NCBI GenBank assembly: GCA_016873165.1
Contig: VGXV01000015.1
Span: 38,413-78,267 of the forward strand
Length of the DNA stretch: 39,855 nt
Direction of reading: 5' to 3'
Origin: Planctomycetota bacterium
Lineage (GTDB): Bacteria > Planctomycetota > Brocadiia > Brocadiales > Brocadiaceae
The notes under the pieces were generated by a model that was not told the origin of the DNA, did no database searches, and was given only the letters and a program-made list of their open reading frames with translations. A program made the position numbers and the translations under genes. This document shows positions 18,188 to 27,180 of this stretch, piece after piece (position 1 is the stretch's first letter; each line of letters opens with the position of its first letter).

Positions 18188-19986
18188 ATGTTTCAACAAA
18201 CGTAATTCTTGTTATTGCAGGAATCGGACTGCTTATTTTTGTCCATGAACTGGGGCACTTTCTCATGGCGAAAAAAATTGGCGCCCGTGTTTTAGCCTTT
18301 TCCCTCGGATTTGGCCCGGCTCTATTGAAAAAACAGTGGGGAGAAACCGAATATAGATTGTCCCTATTCCCTCTCGGAGGGTATGTAAAATTAGCGGGAG
18401 AAAATCCTGATGAGGAAAAAACCGGAGCACCGTATGAATTTTCCTCTAAAAGCATCGGGCAACGCGCATCGGTTTTAGTTGCCGGTGTCGCGTTGAATGC
18501 GATTTTAGCATTTATCGCATTTATTGTTGCCTTTGAAATAGGCGTACCTTTTATTACTTCTGAAGTAGGGGATGTTGTGCCCGGTCAGCCCGCATGGGAG
18601 GCAGGAATACAGAGGGGTGATAAAATTTTAGAAATTGGGGGAATCAAGGATCCTGATTTTGAAGACATTTTTACTGTTGTTGCATTAAGTAATTCCACTG
18701 CCGGCATACCCCTCAAGGTAAAAAGAGGAAGCGATGTTTTTAATACGGAAGTGGCGCCCATGTATGACCATGAACAGGGTCTCCAACGTATCGGAATCAT
18801 GCCTGCTACAAGCCTTGAGGTTGATAAAATATTTGCTTTTGAAAATAATGAATCACCTGCAAGGGATGCCGGAATACAGGTGAAAGATATTATTGTCGCA
18901 GTAAACGGCAAACGCATATCTTCCGAAAGTGAATTTCGTGAGGTAGAATCGCAAAGCACAGGCAAAGAAATAACGCTTGCCGTGTTAAGAAATAACGAAG
19001 AAATAAATCTGAAGATAACACCTTCAAAAATATCCCGGTGGATGCTTGGATTGTCCTGTGCATCTTCAGTCATAGATGGAGTGAAAAACCAGAGCCTTGC
19101 TCATAAAGCAGGTTTGATGAAGGGAGATGAAATACTTGAGGTTAACTCGAAGCCGATTATTGGCTTTACCGGTTTGAGAAAAGCATTTATGGATATTGAA
19201 GACAAAACATGTATCTTAACGGTAAAGAGAAACAACAAAATTACATTACTTTCTGTGCCTTTAGACGACACCGGCGCAAAAGAAGAATTTTTTAAGAGTA
19301 TTACCCCCTTTTACGGACTAACAATAGACTCCGTTGTTGAAGGTTTCCCTGCGGAAAAAATAGGATTGAAACCCGGCGACAAAATTATTGCCCTGAATGA
19401 AAAGGAACTGCTCCATTGGAGTGAACTCCTTCAGGCGGTAGTATCCGGGCAGGGAAAACCAATGACCATTGGGTGGATGCGGGGAAGTGAAAAATTATCA
19501 TCTCCCATAGAGCCTCAAAAGAATGGCGAAACGGCGGCAGGGAGCATTGGCGTGAAATTCAGAGAAAAAACGGAAATAAAAAAATATGGCCTGTTTGGGG
19601 CATGCGTAGTAGGCGTCCAAAAAGCGGTTATTAACATACAAAGGCTTTATCTTACGATAAAGGGATTCTTTTCCCAAAGGCTTTCTACCAAAAATGTCGG
19701 AGGATTCATACTTATTGCACAGGCATCGTATGAATCTGCAAAAGTCGGCATGGGAAAACTGGTATACTTTTTAGGGATATTGAGCCTTCAACTGGCGCTT
19801 CTTAATATTTTGCCTGTACCTGTACTCGATGGAGGACATTTATTATTTCTGGCGATAGAAAAAATTAAGGGGTCGCCAGTAAGCCAACGAACACTCTCAA
19901 TTGCCCATTACATTGGATTTGCCATGATTATTTCGCTGGTAATCTATGCCACCCGAAATGATATAATGCGACTGCTTACCCTCTAA
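18175..19986 (+). CDS. rseP: Site-2 membrane metalloprotease RseP with four PDZ-like domains
   Basis: Intramembrane zinc protease that cleaves anti-sigma factors and signal-peptide remnants. The ATG at 18175, eight bases after GGAGA, gives 603 residues and places the first helix at the N-terminus. The zinc site is H24-E25-L-G-H28; the third ligand is in NILPVPVLDGGH near 552. Between the membrane parts I see four PDZ-like repeats, each with an AGI/AGL...GD-I motif: about 125-205, 205-288, 289-365 and 380-460. Typical RseP has about 450 residues and two PDZ domains, so the periplasmic part is enlarged. A TTG start at 18121 would add residues out of dxr and is unlikely. Confidence 0.93.
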   Translation: MPYLNVSTNVILVIAGIGLLIFVHELGHFLMAKKIGARVLAFSLGFGPALLKKQWGETEYRLSLFPLGGYVKLAGENPDEEKTGAPYEFSSKSIGQRASVLVAGVALNAILAFIAFIVAFEIGVPFITSEVGDVVPGQPAWEAGIQRGDKILEIGGIKDPDFEDIFTVVALSNSTAGIPLKVKRGSDVFNTEVAPMYDHEQGLQRIGIMPATSLEVDKIFAFENNESPARDAGIQVKDIIVAVNGKRISSESEFREVESQSTGKEITLAVLRNNEEINLKITPSKISRWMLGLSCASSVIDGVKNQSLAHKAGLMKGDEILEVNSKPIIGFTGLRKAFMDIEDKTCILTVKRNNKITLLSVPLDDTGAKEEFFKSITPFYGLTIDSVVEGFPAEKIGLKPGDKIIALNEKELLHWSELLQAVVSGQGKPMTIGWMRGSEKLSSPIEPQKNGETAAGSIGVKFREKTEIKKYGLFGACVVGVQKAVINIQRLYLTIKGFFSQRLSTKNVGGFILIAQASYESAKVGMGKLVYFLGILSLQLALLNILPVPVLDGGHLLFLAIEKIKGSPVSQRTLSIAHYIGFAMIISLVIYATRNDIMRLLTL

Positions 19987-20124
19987 AAGCACAAAGTTAC
20001 TGCATTAAAACAAGAAAAAGGGGGAAAACCCATACAATTATAGAGAATAGACACTTTTTATGGTATGTGTATGAATTGGGTTTCTGGAAGGAAGAAAAGA
20101 ACCTTTCGCAAAAGGAATAAATTT

Positions 20125-20670
20125 CTATGCCGTAAAAGAATGTATTGCCTGCATACCTTTTTCCAGAGCTTGTTTGTTGATGGCGAGCAAATCTTTTTTT
20201 CTGCCGCTTAATGAAATACTTAACTGATCGAGAATGTTTTCGGCAGTAAATAATTTTTTAATGGTCAAATAAGCCCCCAACATTACAATGTTGGAGACCA
20301 GCACATTCCCCAATTTGCTGGCAATTTCCGTTGCCGGTATTTTGTATATTTTTACATCGGGAAAAAGGTCGCATTTAACCATGGAAGAGTTTAAAAGCAT
20401 CAACCCATCGGGCTTTATCATCTCTTTATACTTCTGATAGGAAGGCTGGTTCATGACAATTAATGTATCTGCTTCTTCTATGAGCGGAGAAAATATTTCT
20501 TCGCTGGAAATAACAAGGTGGTACACCGCGGTACCACCTCTCACCTCAGTGCCGTAAGACGGAAAATATGTCACATAAAGAGAGTTTGCCATTGCCGCCT
20601 GAGCCAGCAACCTTCCCAACAACATCATGCCCTGTCCGCCAAAGCCGGCTAATATAACTTTTTCTGTCAT
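20125..20670 (-). CDS. korC: 2-oxoacid:ferredoxin oxidoreductase gamma subunit
   Basis: Smallest core subunit (181 aa) of a ferredoxin-dependent 2-oxoacid oxidoreductase. It has the family opening VILAGFGGQGMMLLGRLLA, then YFPSYGTEVRGGTA, both highly conserved in gamma subunits. A purine-rich AAGGGAGG precedes the ATG very closely. It is the last gene of korDABC and of the long minus-strand run; it converges on rseP across 138 bp with no clear terminator. Whether the complex uses 2-oxoglutarate (Kor) or branched-chain 2-oxoacids (Vor) is not settled. Confidence 0.85.
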   Translation of the reverse strand: MTEKVILAGFGGQGMMLLGRLLAQAAMANSLYVTYFPSYGTEVRGGTAVYHLVISSEEIFSPLIEEADTLIVMNQPSYQKYKEMIKPDGLMLLNSSMVKCDLFPDVKIYKIPATEIASKLGNVLVSNIVMLGAYLTIKKLFTAENILDQLSISLSGRKKDLLAINKQALEKGMQAIHSFTA

Positions 20671-20679
20671 GCCTCCCTT

Positions 20680-21417
20680 TTACTCCCAATCCTTTATAAT
20701 TCCGAGAGGAAAGGTCCGAGTCATTTTTTCATCGATATACTTCATAGATTCGATGGCGTCCATTCTCCAGTATATCGGACAAGGGGACAATATCTCTATC
20801 AAAGAAAACCCTCTTTTTTCTTTTTGCGTTTTAAATCCTTTTTCAATTGCTTTTTTCGTTTTTCTGATGTTTTCCGGAGACGAAATACTTACCCTTTCAA
20901 TATAGCTGCTTCCTTCCAAAACAGATAATAATTCACACACACGGATAGGATATCCATCATTCGAAGGGTTTCTGCCGCTGAGCGTCGTGGCGCTTTTCTG
21001 TCCTACTAGAGTTGTCGGAGCCATTTGACCGTTTGTCATGCCGTAAATCGCATTATTGACGAAAATAAAGGTTATGTGTTCTCCTCTGTTTGCGGCATGA
21101 ATGATTTCCGCCATGCCAATTGCCGCCAAATCACCGTCTCCCTGATAGGCAAATACAAAATGGTCAGGATGAACTCTCTTAATGCCCGTGGCAACTGCCG
21201 GGGGCCTGCCGTGTGCAGCTTCACACATGTCGATATCGAGATAATTATACGCGAGAACGGAACATCCGACGGGAGCAAGCCCGATGGTTTTATCCCTGAT
21301 TCCCCACGCATCGATAATTTCGGCGATAAGTCTCAGGACAATTCCATGTCCGCAGCCGGGACAGAAATGTGTTGGCGTGTCTATAAATGATTCGGGTTTT
21401 TCACAAATAGCCTGCAT
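20680..21417 (-). CDS. korB: 2-oxoacid:ferredoxin oxidoreductase beta subunit (TPP-binding)
   Basis: Thiamine diphosphate-binding subunit of the oxidoreductase, 245 residues. It shows HFCPGCGHGIVLRLIAE near the N-terminus, GRPPAVATGIKR, and the TPP-Mg motif GDGDLAAIGMAEIIHAANRG ending in NNAIYGMTNGQ. The GDGD and the NNAIYG asparagines are the cofactor ligands. It lies one base from korA and nine from korC, so the three subunits should be made together. Confidence 0.88.
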   Translation of the reverse strand: MQAICEKPESFIDTPTHFCPGCGHGIVLRLIAEIIDAWGIRDKTIGLAPVGCSVLAYNYLDIDMCEAAHGRPPAVATGIKRVHPDHFVFAYQGDGDLAAIGMAEIIHAANRGEHITFIFVNNAIYGMTNGQMAPTTLVGQKSATTLSGRNPSNDGYPIRVCELLSVLEGSSYIERVSISSPENIRKTKKAIEKGFKTQKEKRGFSLIEILSPCPIYWRMDAIESMKYIDEKMTRTFPLGIIKDWE

Positions 21418-21418
21418 A

Positions 21419-22510
21419 TTATTTTACCTCGGCGAATTGTAAAAGTGTTTTTGCCGCTCTGTTCTTTGGCATTATTTCCACTATTTTTTTGATTATTTCC
21501 AGAGAGGTGGGAACTCCCCCTCCTGTTCTGCCATAAAAATGCACGGGACATCTGCCCTCCACCGCGAGTCTCACATCCTCTAGCATCTGGCCAGCACTCA
21601 TCTCTACGGTCAACATGCATCTTGCCCGTTCAGACATTTCTCTGATGAATTCACTCGGAAACGGCCACAACGATATGGGACGTATGAGTCCGATTCGGAA
21701 CTTAAACTGGTGGCTTTTCCTCACAACTTCTTTGCAGATGCGCGCAGAAGTGCCGTAGGCTACCAATATGACATCTGCTTTATGAATATTTACCGCTTCA
21801 TACCGGACCTCATTTTTTTCTATTTCTTTATACTTATTCTGCAACTTAGCGTTAAAAACCTCTAATTCCCCTTTAACAGGATAAAATGATTTTATTATTT
21901 TTCTGTTTCTGTTCTTTGCGCCGGTTAGCGCCCATTCCTTTTGAGGCAAATTTTCCCTGAATTCTTTTTTAAATTCTACCGGTTCCATCAGTTGCCCTAT
22001 CTGGGCGTCACCAAGGATTAAAACAGGGTTGCGATATTTATCCGCCAGATCAAAAGCGTCATACACAAGATCTGCCATTTCCTGCACAGAGGATGGCGCA
22101 AGCACTATAACCCGATAATCTCCATGCCCTCCCCCTTTCACAGACTGAAAATAATCTGCCTGTGAAGCGGAAATATCTCCCAAACCAGGCCCACCACGCT
22201 GGATATTAACAATCACACAGGGAAGTTCACTTCCCGCCAGATACGATATTCCTTCCTGTTTCAGGCTTATTCCCGGGCTGGAGGAAGACGTCATGGTGCG
22301 CCCGCCAGCGGCCGCGCTGCCATATACCATATTAATGGCGGCAATTTCACTTTCCGCCTGAATAAACGTGCCTTTTACCTGAGGCATTCGTACAGACATG
22401 TAATTAATCAGCTCATTCTGTGGGGTAATGGGATAGCCATAATAATATCTGCAACCTGCATAAATTGCCGCTTCTGCGGCAGCTTCATTACCTGTAAGTA
22501 ATTGTTTCAT
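21419..22510 (-). CDS. korA: 2-oxoacid:ferredoxin oxidoreductase alpha subunit (KorA/VorB-like)
   Basis: Alpha subunit (363 aa) that with beta forms the active site for CoA-dependent oxidative decarboxylation, or the reverse carboxylation. Seen: LLTGNEAAAEAAIYAGC, the YYGYPITPQNEL motif, ESEIAAINMVYGSAAAG, SSSSPGISLKQEG and NIQRGGPGLGD. The unfused length and the neighbouring separate gamma gene match the KorA/VorB type rather than the long fused alpha of aerobic Kor. Annotation pipelines often call this branch VorB, so the substrate is uncertain between 2-oxoglutarate and branched-chain acids. Confidence 0.82.
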   Translation of the reverse strand: MKQLLTGNEAAAEAAIYAGCRYYYGYPITPQNELINYMSVRMPQVKGTFIQAESEIAAINMVYGSAAAGGRTMTSSSSPGISLKQEGISYLAGSELPCVIVNIQRGGPGLGDISASQADYFQSVKGGGHGDYRVIVLAPSSVQEMADLVYDAFDLADKYRNPVLILGDAQIGQLMEPVEFKKEFRENLPQKEWALTGAKNRNRKIIKSFYPVKGELEVFNAKLQNKYKEIEKNEVRYEAVNIHKADVILVAYGTSARICKEVVRKSHQFKFRIGLIRPISLWPFPSEFIREMSERARCMLTVEMSAGQMLEDVRLAVEGRCPVHFYGRTGGGVPTSLEIIKKIVEIMPKNRAAKTLLQFAEVK

Positions 22511-22549
22511 AATACGTTGTATCCCAAAAATTGTATGAATAAAATATGA

Positions 22550-22753
22550 TTAATTATAAATTTCTATTGCAACATCAGGACACATTACTGCGCATTTTTT
22601 ACAACCATCACACTTTCCATCCTCTTTAAATCTTACCGGATGCAGTCCCTGGTCATTCAGATTTTCTGAAACCACCAAAGAACTATGATGACATACGGGA
22701 ATACATAAAAGGCATCCCTTACAATAATTTTCCTTGATCTTAATTACGGCCAT
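22550..22753 (-). CDS. korD: 2x[4Fe-4S] ferredoxin subunit of the 2-oxoacid oxidoreductase (delta)
   Basis: A 67-residue ferredoxin with two cluster motifs: CKGCLLCIPVC (the proline that usually follows the last Cys is a histidine here) and CDGCKKCAVMCP. It is the electron-carrying delta subunit of the complex encoded just downstream. The gene overlaps the end of nadK by 14 bases and is 39 bases upstream of korA. The KEYC-type start (IKENYCKGC) is typical for this family. Confidence 0.85.
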   Translation of the reverse strand: MAVIKIKENYCKGCLLCIPVCHHSSLVVSENLNDQGLHPVRFKEDGKCDGCKKCAVMCPDVAIEIYN

Positions 22754-23588
22754 AATTCGGTTGCCCTCCCCAGTTTAATTTTTCCCGCAAAACACCATAA
22801 AAAGTCCTTGCACCGGTGTCGACCATTTGTAATTCAATATCCGACCGTTCGACTATTACTTTATCACCGCACTCCAGTTCGGTATATACTTGCCCATCAA
22901 CGGTAGTACCGATGCTTACCGACTGCGATAACGGTTCTATCTCAATCACTGTATTGCCGGAGACAACCAATGGCCTGTTTGTCAGAGTATGAGGACATAT
23001 TGGCACTATGATAAACGCATTCAAATCCGGCGTCAATAAAGGTCCTCCCGCAGATAAAGAATGTGCGGTAGAACCCAAAGGCGTTGATATGATTAAACCA
23101 TCTGCCCTGTATGTTGCAACGTCTTCACCGTCGATAAGTAATTTTATAGAAATTAATCTCGATAAAGAAGATCGGGAAATAACGACGTCGTTTACGCCTA
23201 ACGATTCATGCACAATTTTATCCATTCGTTTAATCCGGCAAAGAAGAAGCATCCTTTTCCGTATCTTATACTTTCCGGAAAAAATTTTTTCCAGCGATTT
23301 GCAAACTTCCTGTTCCGTAATTTCTGCCAGAAAACCGAACCGTCCCATATGCACGCCAATAATGGGTATCTGATTTCTTGCCAACCTTCTGCAGGTAGAC
23401 AAAATAGCTCCGTCTCCACCAAAAACTACCGCCATTTCGTAATCTTCTTTCGGTATTTCCTCCTGAGACAGATCGACAATTTCTGTCGTGGCATATTTAT
23501 CAAGCCATGGTTTGAGGCCAAACACCATATCATGTATTTTTTTCTTGCTCAAATTCCCGGAAACCAGAATCTTTTTCATTGTTCGCAT
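22740..23588 (-). CDS. nadK: NAD kinase (ATP/polyphosphate-dependent)
   Basis: Phosphorylates NAD to NADP in the cytoplasm. It has the catalytic GGDGA motif (VVFGGDGAILSTCRRL), the phrase GVHMGRFGFLAE, ALNDVV-like GVNDVVISR, and the glycine-rich TPLGSTAHSLSAGGP. Its 282 residues are normal. The ATG overlaps the dxs stop codon, and an internal ATG three codons later is an alternative start. Lying between dxs and korD, it shares the transcript with genes whose products use NADPH or reduced ferredoxin. Confidence 0.95.
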   Translation of the reverse strand: MRTMKKILVSGNLSKKKIHDMVFGLKPWLDKYATTEIVDLSQEEIPKEDYEMAVVFGGDGAILSTCRRLARNQIPIIGVHMGRFGFLAEITEQEVCKSLEKIFSGKYKIRKRMLLLCRIKRMDKIVHESLGVNDVVISRSSLSRLISIKLLIDGEDVATYRADGLIISTPLGSTAHSLSAGGPLLTPDLNAFIIVPICPHTLTNRPLVVSGNTVIEIEPLSQSVSIGTTVDGQVYTELECGDKVIVERSDIELQMVDTGARTFYGVLREKLNWGGQPNYGRN

Positions 23589-25522
23589 TAAACGGCCAGA
23601 TGTCGTTTACCCGCATTTGAAAATGAACCATTTATTTCCGTTAATTCGAGCGCCGCGATAAATTTATCCGCAATGCCATCCGCATCCAAACCGAAATTTT
23701 TCAATATGATTTCCCTTGCCCCATGCTCAAGGAATCTGTCTGGAATACCCATCCGCACAATCTTCCCCGCATCTTCTCTTTCATCAGAAACCATCTCAAG
23801 CACCGCAGATCCAAAACCCCCTACAAGGACATGATCCTCAACAGTAAGAATCACTTTGTGTTTTCTTATTAACGGCAAAATAAGTTTCTTGTCAAGCGGT
23901 TTTGCGAACCGCGCGTTTACCACGGTAGCTTCAATATCTTTTTCTGACAATTTTTCCGCCGCTTCCAAACATCTCTGAACCATGGAGCCATAAGCAAGAA
24001 GCACGCCGTCTTTGCCTTCTCTTATTATTTCTGCTTCTCCGATCCCAAATGTTTTGAATTCAGGATCAAGTTTTTCATCGGGAATATTTTCCTTTGGATA
24101 ACGGATCGCAATTATTTCGCCGGACTCGATGGCAATCTTTAACATAGACCGCAGTTCGTTTCCGTCTTTCGGGGACATCAATACAATACCCGGCAAATTA
24201 CGAAGATAGGCGATGTCAAACACTCCATTATGGGTTGGGCCGTCATTCCCAACTACTCCCGCTCTGTCCATAACAAAAACAGCGGGATTCTTCTGCAGAC
24301 AAATATCATGAAAAACCTGGTCATATGCCCTTTGCAAAAATGTGGAATATATTGCTACGACAGGTTTCAGTTTTCCGGCAGAGAGACCATTTGCAAGCCC
24401 AACGGCATGTTGCTCACAAATGCCAACGTCAAAATACCTGTCCGGAAATTTTTTCCCAAAAGAAACTATTCCCGTGCCATCCGGCATGGCTGCCGTAATG
24501 CCTACTATGGAATGATTTGTCTTTGCAAGTTCTACAAGTGTCTCGCCAAAAACTTTTGTATAAGAGATTTTGTCTGCATCCTGTGTATCTTTCTCTATTT
24601 TCCCTTGCGAGAGTTTAAATTTCCCCGAACTGTGGAATTGTGTGGGGTTTTGATACGCAGGCTCAAAACCACGTCCCTTCTCTGTTCTTACATGCAACAG
24701 GACAGGGCCGTTTAAATGTTTAATATCATGTATTGTTTCTATTAATATTTTATAGTCATGTCCATCAATGGGGCCAAAATAATTAAATCCCAGGTCTTCA
24801 AAAATACGCCCCGGAGTAACGCCGCTTTTTACAAACTCCATCACATGTTCCAGTGTTTTTTCCACAGGCTTCCCAAACACAGGCAGCACGTTAAGCAAAC
24901 CATGTATCTCTTTTCTGATATCAGCATAAAGAGGCATTGTCCGTATCTTGTTTAAATATTTTGAAAATGCCCCCACGGTATTCGATATGGAAATTTCGTT
25001 GTCATTTAACACAACCAGCAGGTTTTTCTTAATATCGCCTGCATGGTTTAATGCCTCCAGCGACATTCCGGCCCCTATACCTCCATCTCCCACAACAGCA
25101 ACGATAAATCTTTTAATACCGGTAATCTCATCTGCGCATGACACCCCCAGCGCAGAAGATATTGCATCTCCACTATGGCCGCATGTAAAAGGATCATAAG
25201 CGCTTTCGTTTTTATCGGGAAAGCCACTAAGTCCCTTGTACTGACGCAGCGTGGAAAATTTTTCTTTTCTGCCGGTAAGTATCTTGTGCACATACGCCTG
25301 ATGACCGACATCCCATATAATTCTGTCTTTCTTGAAATCAAAACAATAATGGAGCGCTATCGTTAATTCCACAACGCCAAGATTGGAAGAAAGGTGACCA
25401 GGGTTTTTTGATACCACATCCACAATAAGGGAACGGATCTCACTTGCCAACTGGGGTAAATCTTCCAGGGGTAACTTTTTCAAGTCTTCCGGAAATTCTA
25501 CAGAATCTAATATATTCCTCAT
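23588..25522 (-). CDS. dxs: 1-deoxy-D-xylulose-5-phosphate synthase
   Basis: TPP-dependent first enzyme of the MEP pathway, joining pyruvate and glyceraldehyde 3-phosphate. Features: GHLSSNLGVVELTIALHY, DVGHQAYVHKILTGR, the TPP motif GDGGIGAGMSLEALNHAG ending in NDNEISIS, and in the second half the transketolase-like MPDGTGI, FDVGICEQHAVGLANG and DRAGVVGNDGPTHNG. The length of 644 residues is typical. Part of a packed operon: xseB lies 60 bases upstream and nadK overlaps it downstream. Together with ispG and dxr in this window it gives three MEP enzymes in two operons. Confidence 0.97.
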   Translation of the reverse strand: MRNILDSVEFPEDLKKLPLEDLPQLASEIRSLIVDVVSKNPGHLSSNLGVVELTIALHYCFDFKKDRIIWDVGHQAYVHKILTGRKEKFSTLRQYKGLSGFPDKNESAYDPFTCGHSGDAISSALGVSCADEITGIKRFIVAVVGDGGIGAGMSLEALNHAGDIKKNLLVVLNDNEISISNTVGAFSKYLNKIRTMPLYADIRKEIHGLLNVLPVFGKPVEKTLEHVMEFVKSGVTPGRIFEDLGFNYFGPIDGHDYKILIETIHDIKHLNGPVLLHVRTEKGRGFEPAYQNPTQFHSSGKFKLSQGKIEKDTQDADKISYTKVFGETLVELAKTNHSIVGITAAMPDGTGIVSFGKKFPDRYFDVGICEQHAVGLANGLSAGKLKPVVAIYSTFLQRAYDQVFHDICLQKNPAVFVMDRAGVVGNDGPTHNGVFDIAYLRNLPGIVLMSPKDGNELRSMLKIAIESGEIIAIRYPKENIPDEKLDPEFKTFGIGEAEIIREGKDGVLLAYGSMVQRCLEAAEKLSEKDIEATVVNARFAKPLDKKLILPLIRKHKVILTVEDHVLVGGFGSAVLEMVSDEREDAGKIVRMGIPDRFLEHGAREIILKNFGLDADGIADKFIAALELTEINGSFSNAGKRHLAV

Positions 25523-25582
25523 ATTTCTCTTCTGTTGCTTAAGGTTTAAAAACCGTGCACACCATACACATACATTTATTTT

Positions 25583-25846
25583 TTACAATATGCTGCTATC
25601 CTTGTCATTATTATTGCCGGCATCTGCAAAATCTTTTACACTGAAAGCACCCTTTTCATCTTTTACTAATATCTGGATTTTTTTTTCTGCATCCTCTAAA
25701 AGAGAAATACACTTTTTATACAGTTTAATTCCATTTTCATATTCAGATAATGTTTCATCAAGGGGCAGATCACCTTTTTCCAGTTTATCTACGATTTCTT
25801 CAAGTCCTTTTAGCGCTTCTTCAAATTTTACTTTTGCCATATACAT
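25583..25846 (-). CDS. xseB: Exodeoxyribonuclease VII small subunit
   Basis: An 87-residue helical protein with the XseB signature: FEEALKGLEEIVDKLEKGDLPLDETLSEYENGIKLYKKC. It binds the XseA catalytic subunit to form exonuclease VII. The acidic C-terminal tail after residue 65 is variable in the family. The ATG at 25840 (MAKVKF) or at 25846 may be used. An 8-bp stem-loop lies directly in front of the gene (25848-25871). The xseA-xseB-dxs order is common. Confidence 0.93.
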   Translation of the reverse strand: MYMAKVKFEEALKGLEEIVDKLEKGDLPLDETLSEYENGIKLYKKCISLLEDAEKKIQILVKDEKGAFSVKDFADAGNNNDKDSSIL

Positions 25847-25847
25847 C

Positions 25848-25871
25848 AGTTTCTGTCATCGGGCAGAAACT
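25848..25871. other. Stem-loop between xseA and xseB
   Basis: AGTTTCTG (25848-25855) pairs perfectly with CAGAAACT (25864-25871) across an 8-base loop. Followed by TTTTATTT only on the plus strand, where no gene would use it as a terminator; in the transcribed minus sense it ends one base before the xseB start, where it could limit ribosome entry. Confidence 0.4.
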
Positions 25872-25935
25872 TTTATTTCCACATATATATTCTTATCATT
25901 ACCTTGTCTTACAACAATCATCAGCAGGCATTCGC

Positions 25936-27180
25936 TTACTCTGCTATTTCAATTACAGAGGAAATAAAACTGCCTTCTGATAACCGGGTTTTCACCTTTG
26001 TGCCAAAAGACAATTCCTTACTTGATTTAATGGGAATATCGTCATGGAGGGCTGTTGTAATCGAGTATCCTCTTTTTAACACTTTTAGCGGACTCACACT
26101 CTCTAATCTATTCGCAAAGCCTGTCAGCCGTTCCTTTTCCAATCTCACAATATGGCTACACAATAGATTTAACCTTTGCATTTTTTCGTCCAATATCTGT
26201 TGCACTCTATGTATCCTGTCAAACGGTTTTTTAAATGGAAAGCTATGTTCTACTCGTAGCAGAGTCGTTCTACTTGTTTTTATTTTAGTATACAATGATT
26301 GTATAAGTCTAGCTTTAATTTTTACTAAAAGATCTTTTAACTGATCATACCGGGGGACAACCAACTCTCCGGCTTCAGTTGGTGTCAAAGCCCTTTTATC
26401 AGCAACCAAATCAGAAATAGTAACATCTATTTCATGTCCCACCGCAGAGATAACGGGAATTTTTGAGGCATAAATGCTTCTGGCCACTACCTCTTCATTA
26501 AAAGCCCATAAATCCTCAAGACTCCCGCCGCCTCTTCCCACAATCATCACATCGATATCGGCAAGGGTGTTCAAATCTGCAATAGCGGCTGCAATTTCCT
26601 GCGCTGCGCCTTCTCCCTGAACCCTTACCGGATAAATCAGGATTTCTACCCTGGCAAACCTTCTGTTAATAACGTTCAGGATATCCCTAATCGCTGCGCC
26701 GGTAAGAGAAGTGACAATGGCAATCTTTTTGGGAAGCAGTGGAATGGGTTTTTTATGGTCCGGATCAAATAATCCCTCCTTCCCCAACCGCTCTTTTAAT
26801 TTTAAAAATGCCTGCTGTAAAGCGCCAAATCCTCTTGGTTCAATATATTCGATAATTATTTGATATTGTCCCCGCGGCTCATATACGGTAACAGACCCAA
26901 AAACCAAAACTTCTATCCCGTCTTTTAAGTCAAATCTTATCCAATTTGCCGCAGATTTGAATATTACCGCCTGAATCTGAGAATTTTCATCCTTCAGTGT
27001 CAAATATAAATGACCGGACGATGGTTTTTTCAGATTAGATACCTCTCCGGCAATCCAAACGTGAGAAAAACCCTGTTCCAGTGAATTTCGTATCTTGCCG
27101 GTGATCTCAGAAACGGTTAGTATACTTTTTTGGTTTTTCACCTCGTCTGATAAAAAAGAAAATGCAGTATTCCTATTCAT
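25936..27180 (-). CDS. xseA: Exodeoxyribonuclease VII large subunit
   Basis: Catalytic subunit of exonuclease VII, which degrades single-stranded DNA to short oligonucleotides. The N-terminal OB-fold is visible in HVWIAGEVSNLKKPSSGHLYLTLKD, and the central nuclease domain shows IAIVTSLTGAAIRDILNVI, DVMIVGRGGGSLEDLWAFNEE and ISAVGHEIDVTISDLVADKRALTPTEA. The 414-residue length is standard. ymdB ends one base upstream of its start, so the pair is co-transcribed. Confidence 0.96.
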   Translation of the reverse strand: MNRNTAFSFLSDEVKNQKSILTVSEITGKIRNSLEQGFSHVWIAGEVSNLKKPSSGHLYLTLKDENSQIQAVIFKSAANWIRFDLKDGIEVLVFGSVTVYEPRGQYQIIIEYIEPRGFGALQQAFLKLKERLGKEGLFDPDHKKPIPLLPKKIAIVTSLTGAAIRDILNVINRRFARVEILIYPVRVQGEGAAQEIAAAIADLNTLADIDVMIVGRGGGSLEDLWAFNEEVVARSIYASKIPVISAVGHEIDVTISDLVADKRALTPTEAGELVVPRYDQLKDLLVKIKARLIQSLYTKIKTSRTTLLRVEHSFPFKKPFDRIHRVQQILDEKMQRLNLLCSHIVRLEKERLTGFANRLESVSPLKVLKRGYSITTALHDDIPIKSSKELSFGTKVKTRLSEGSFISSVIEIAE

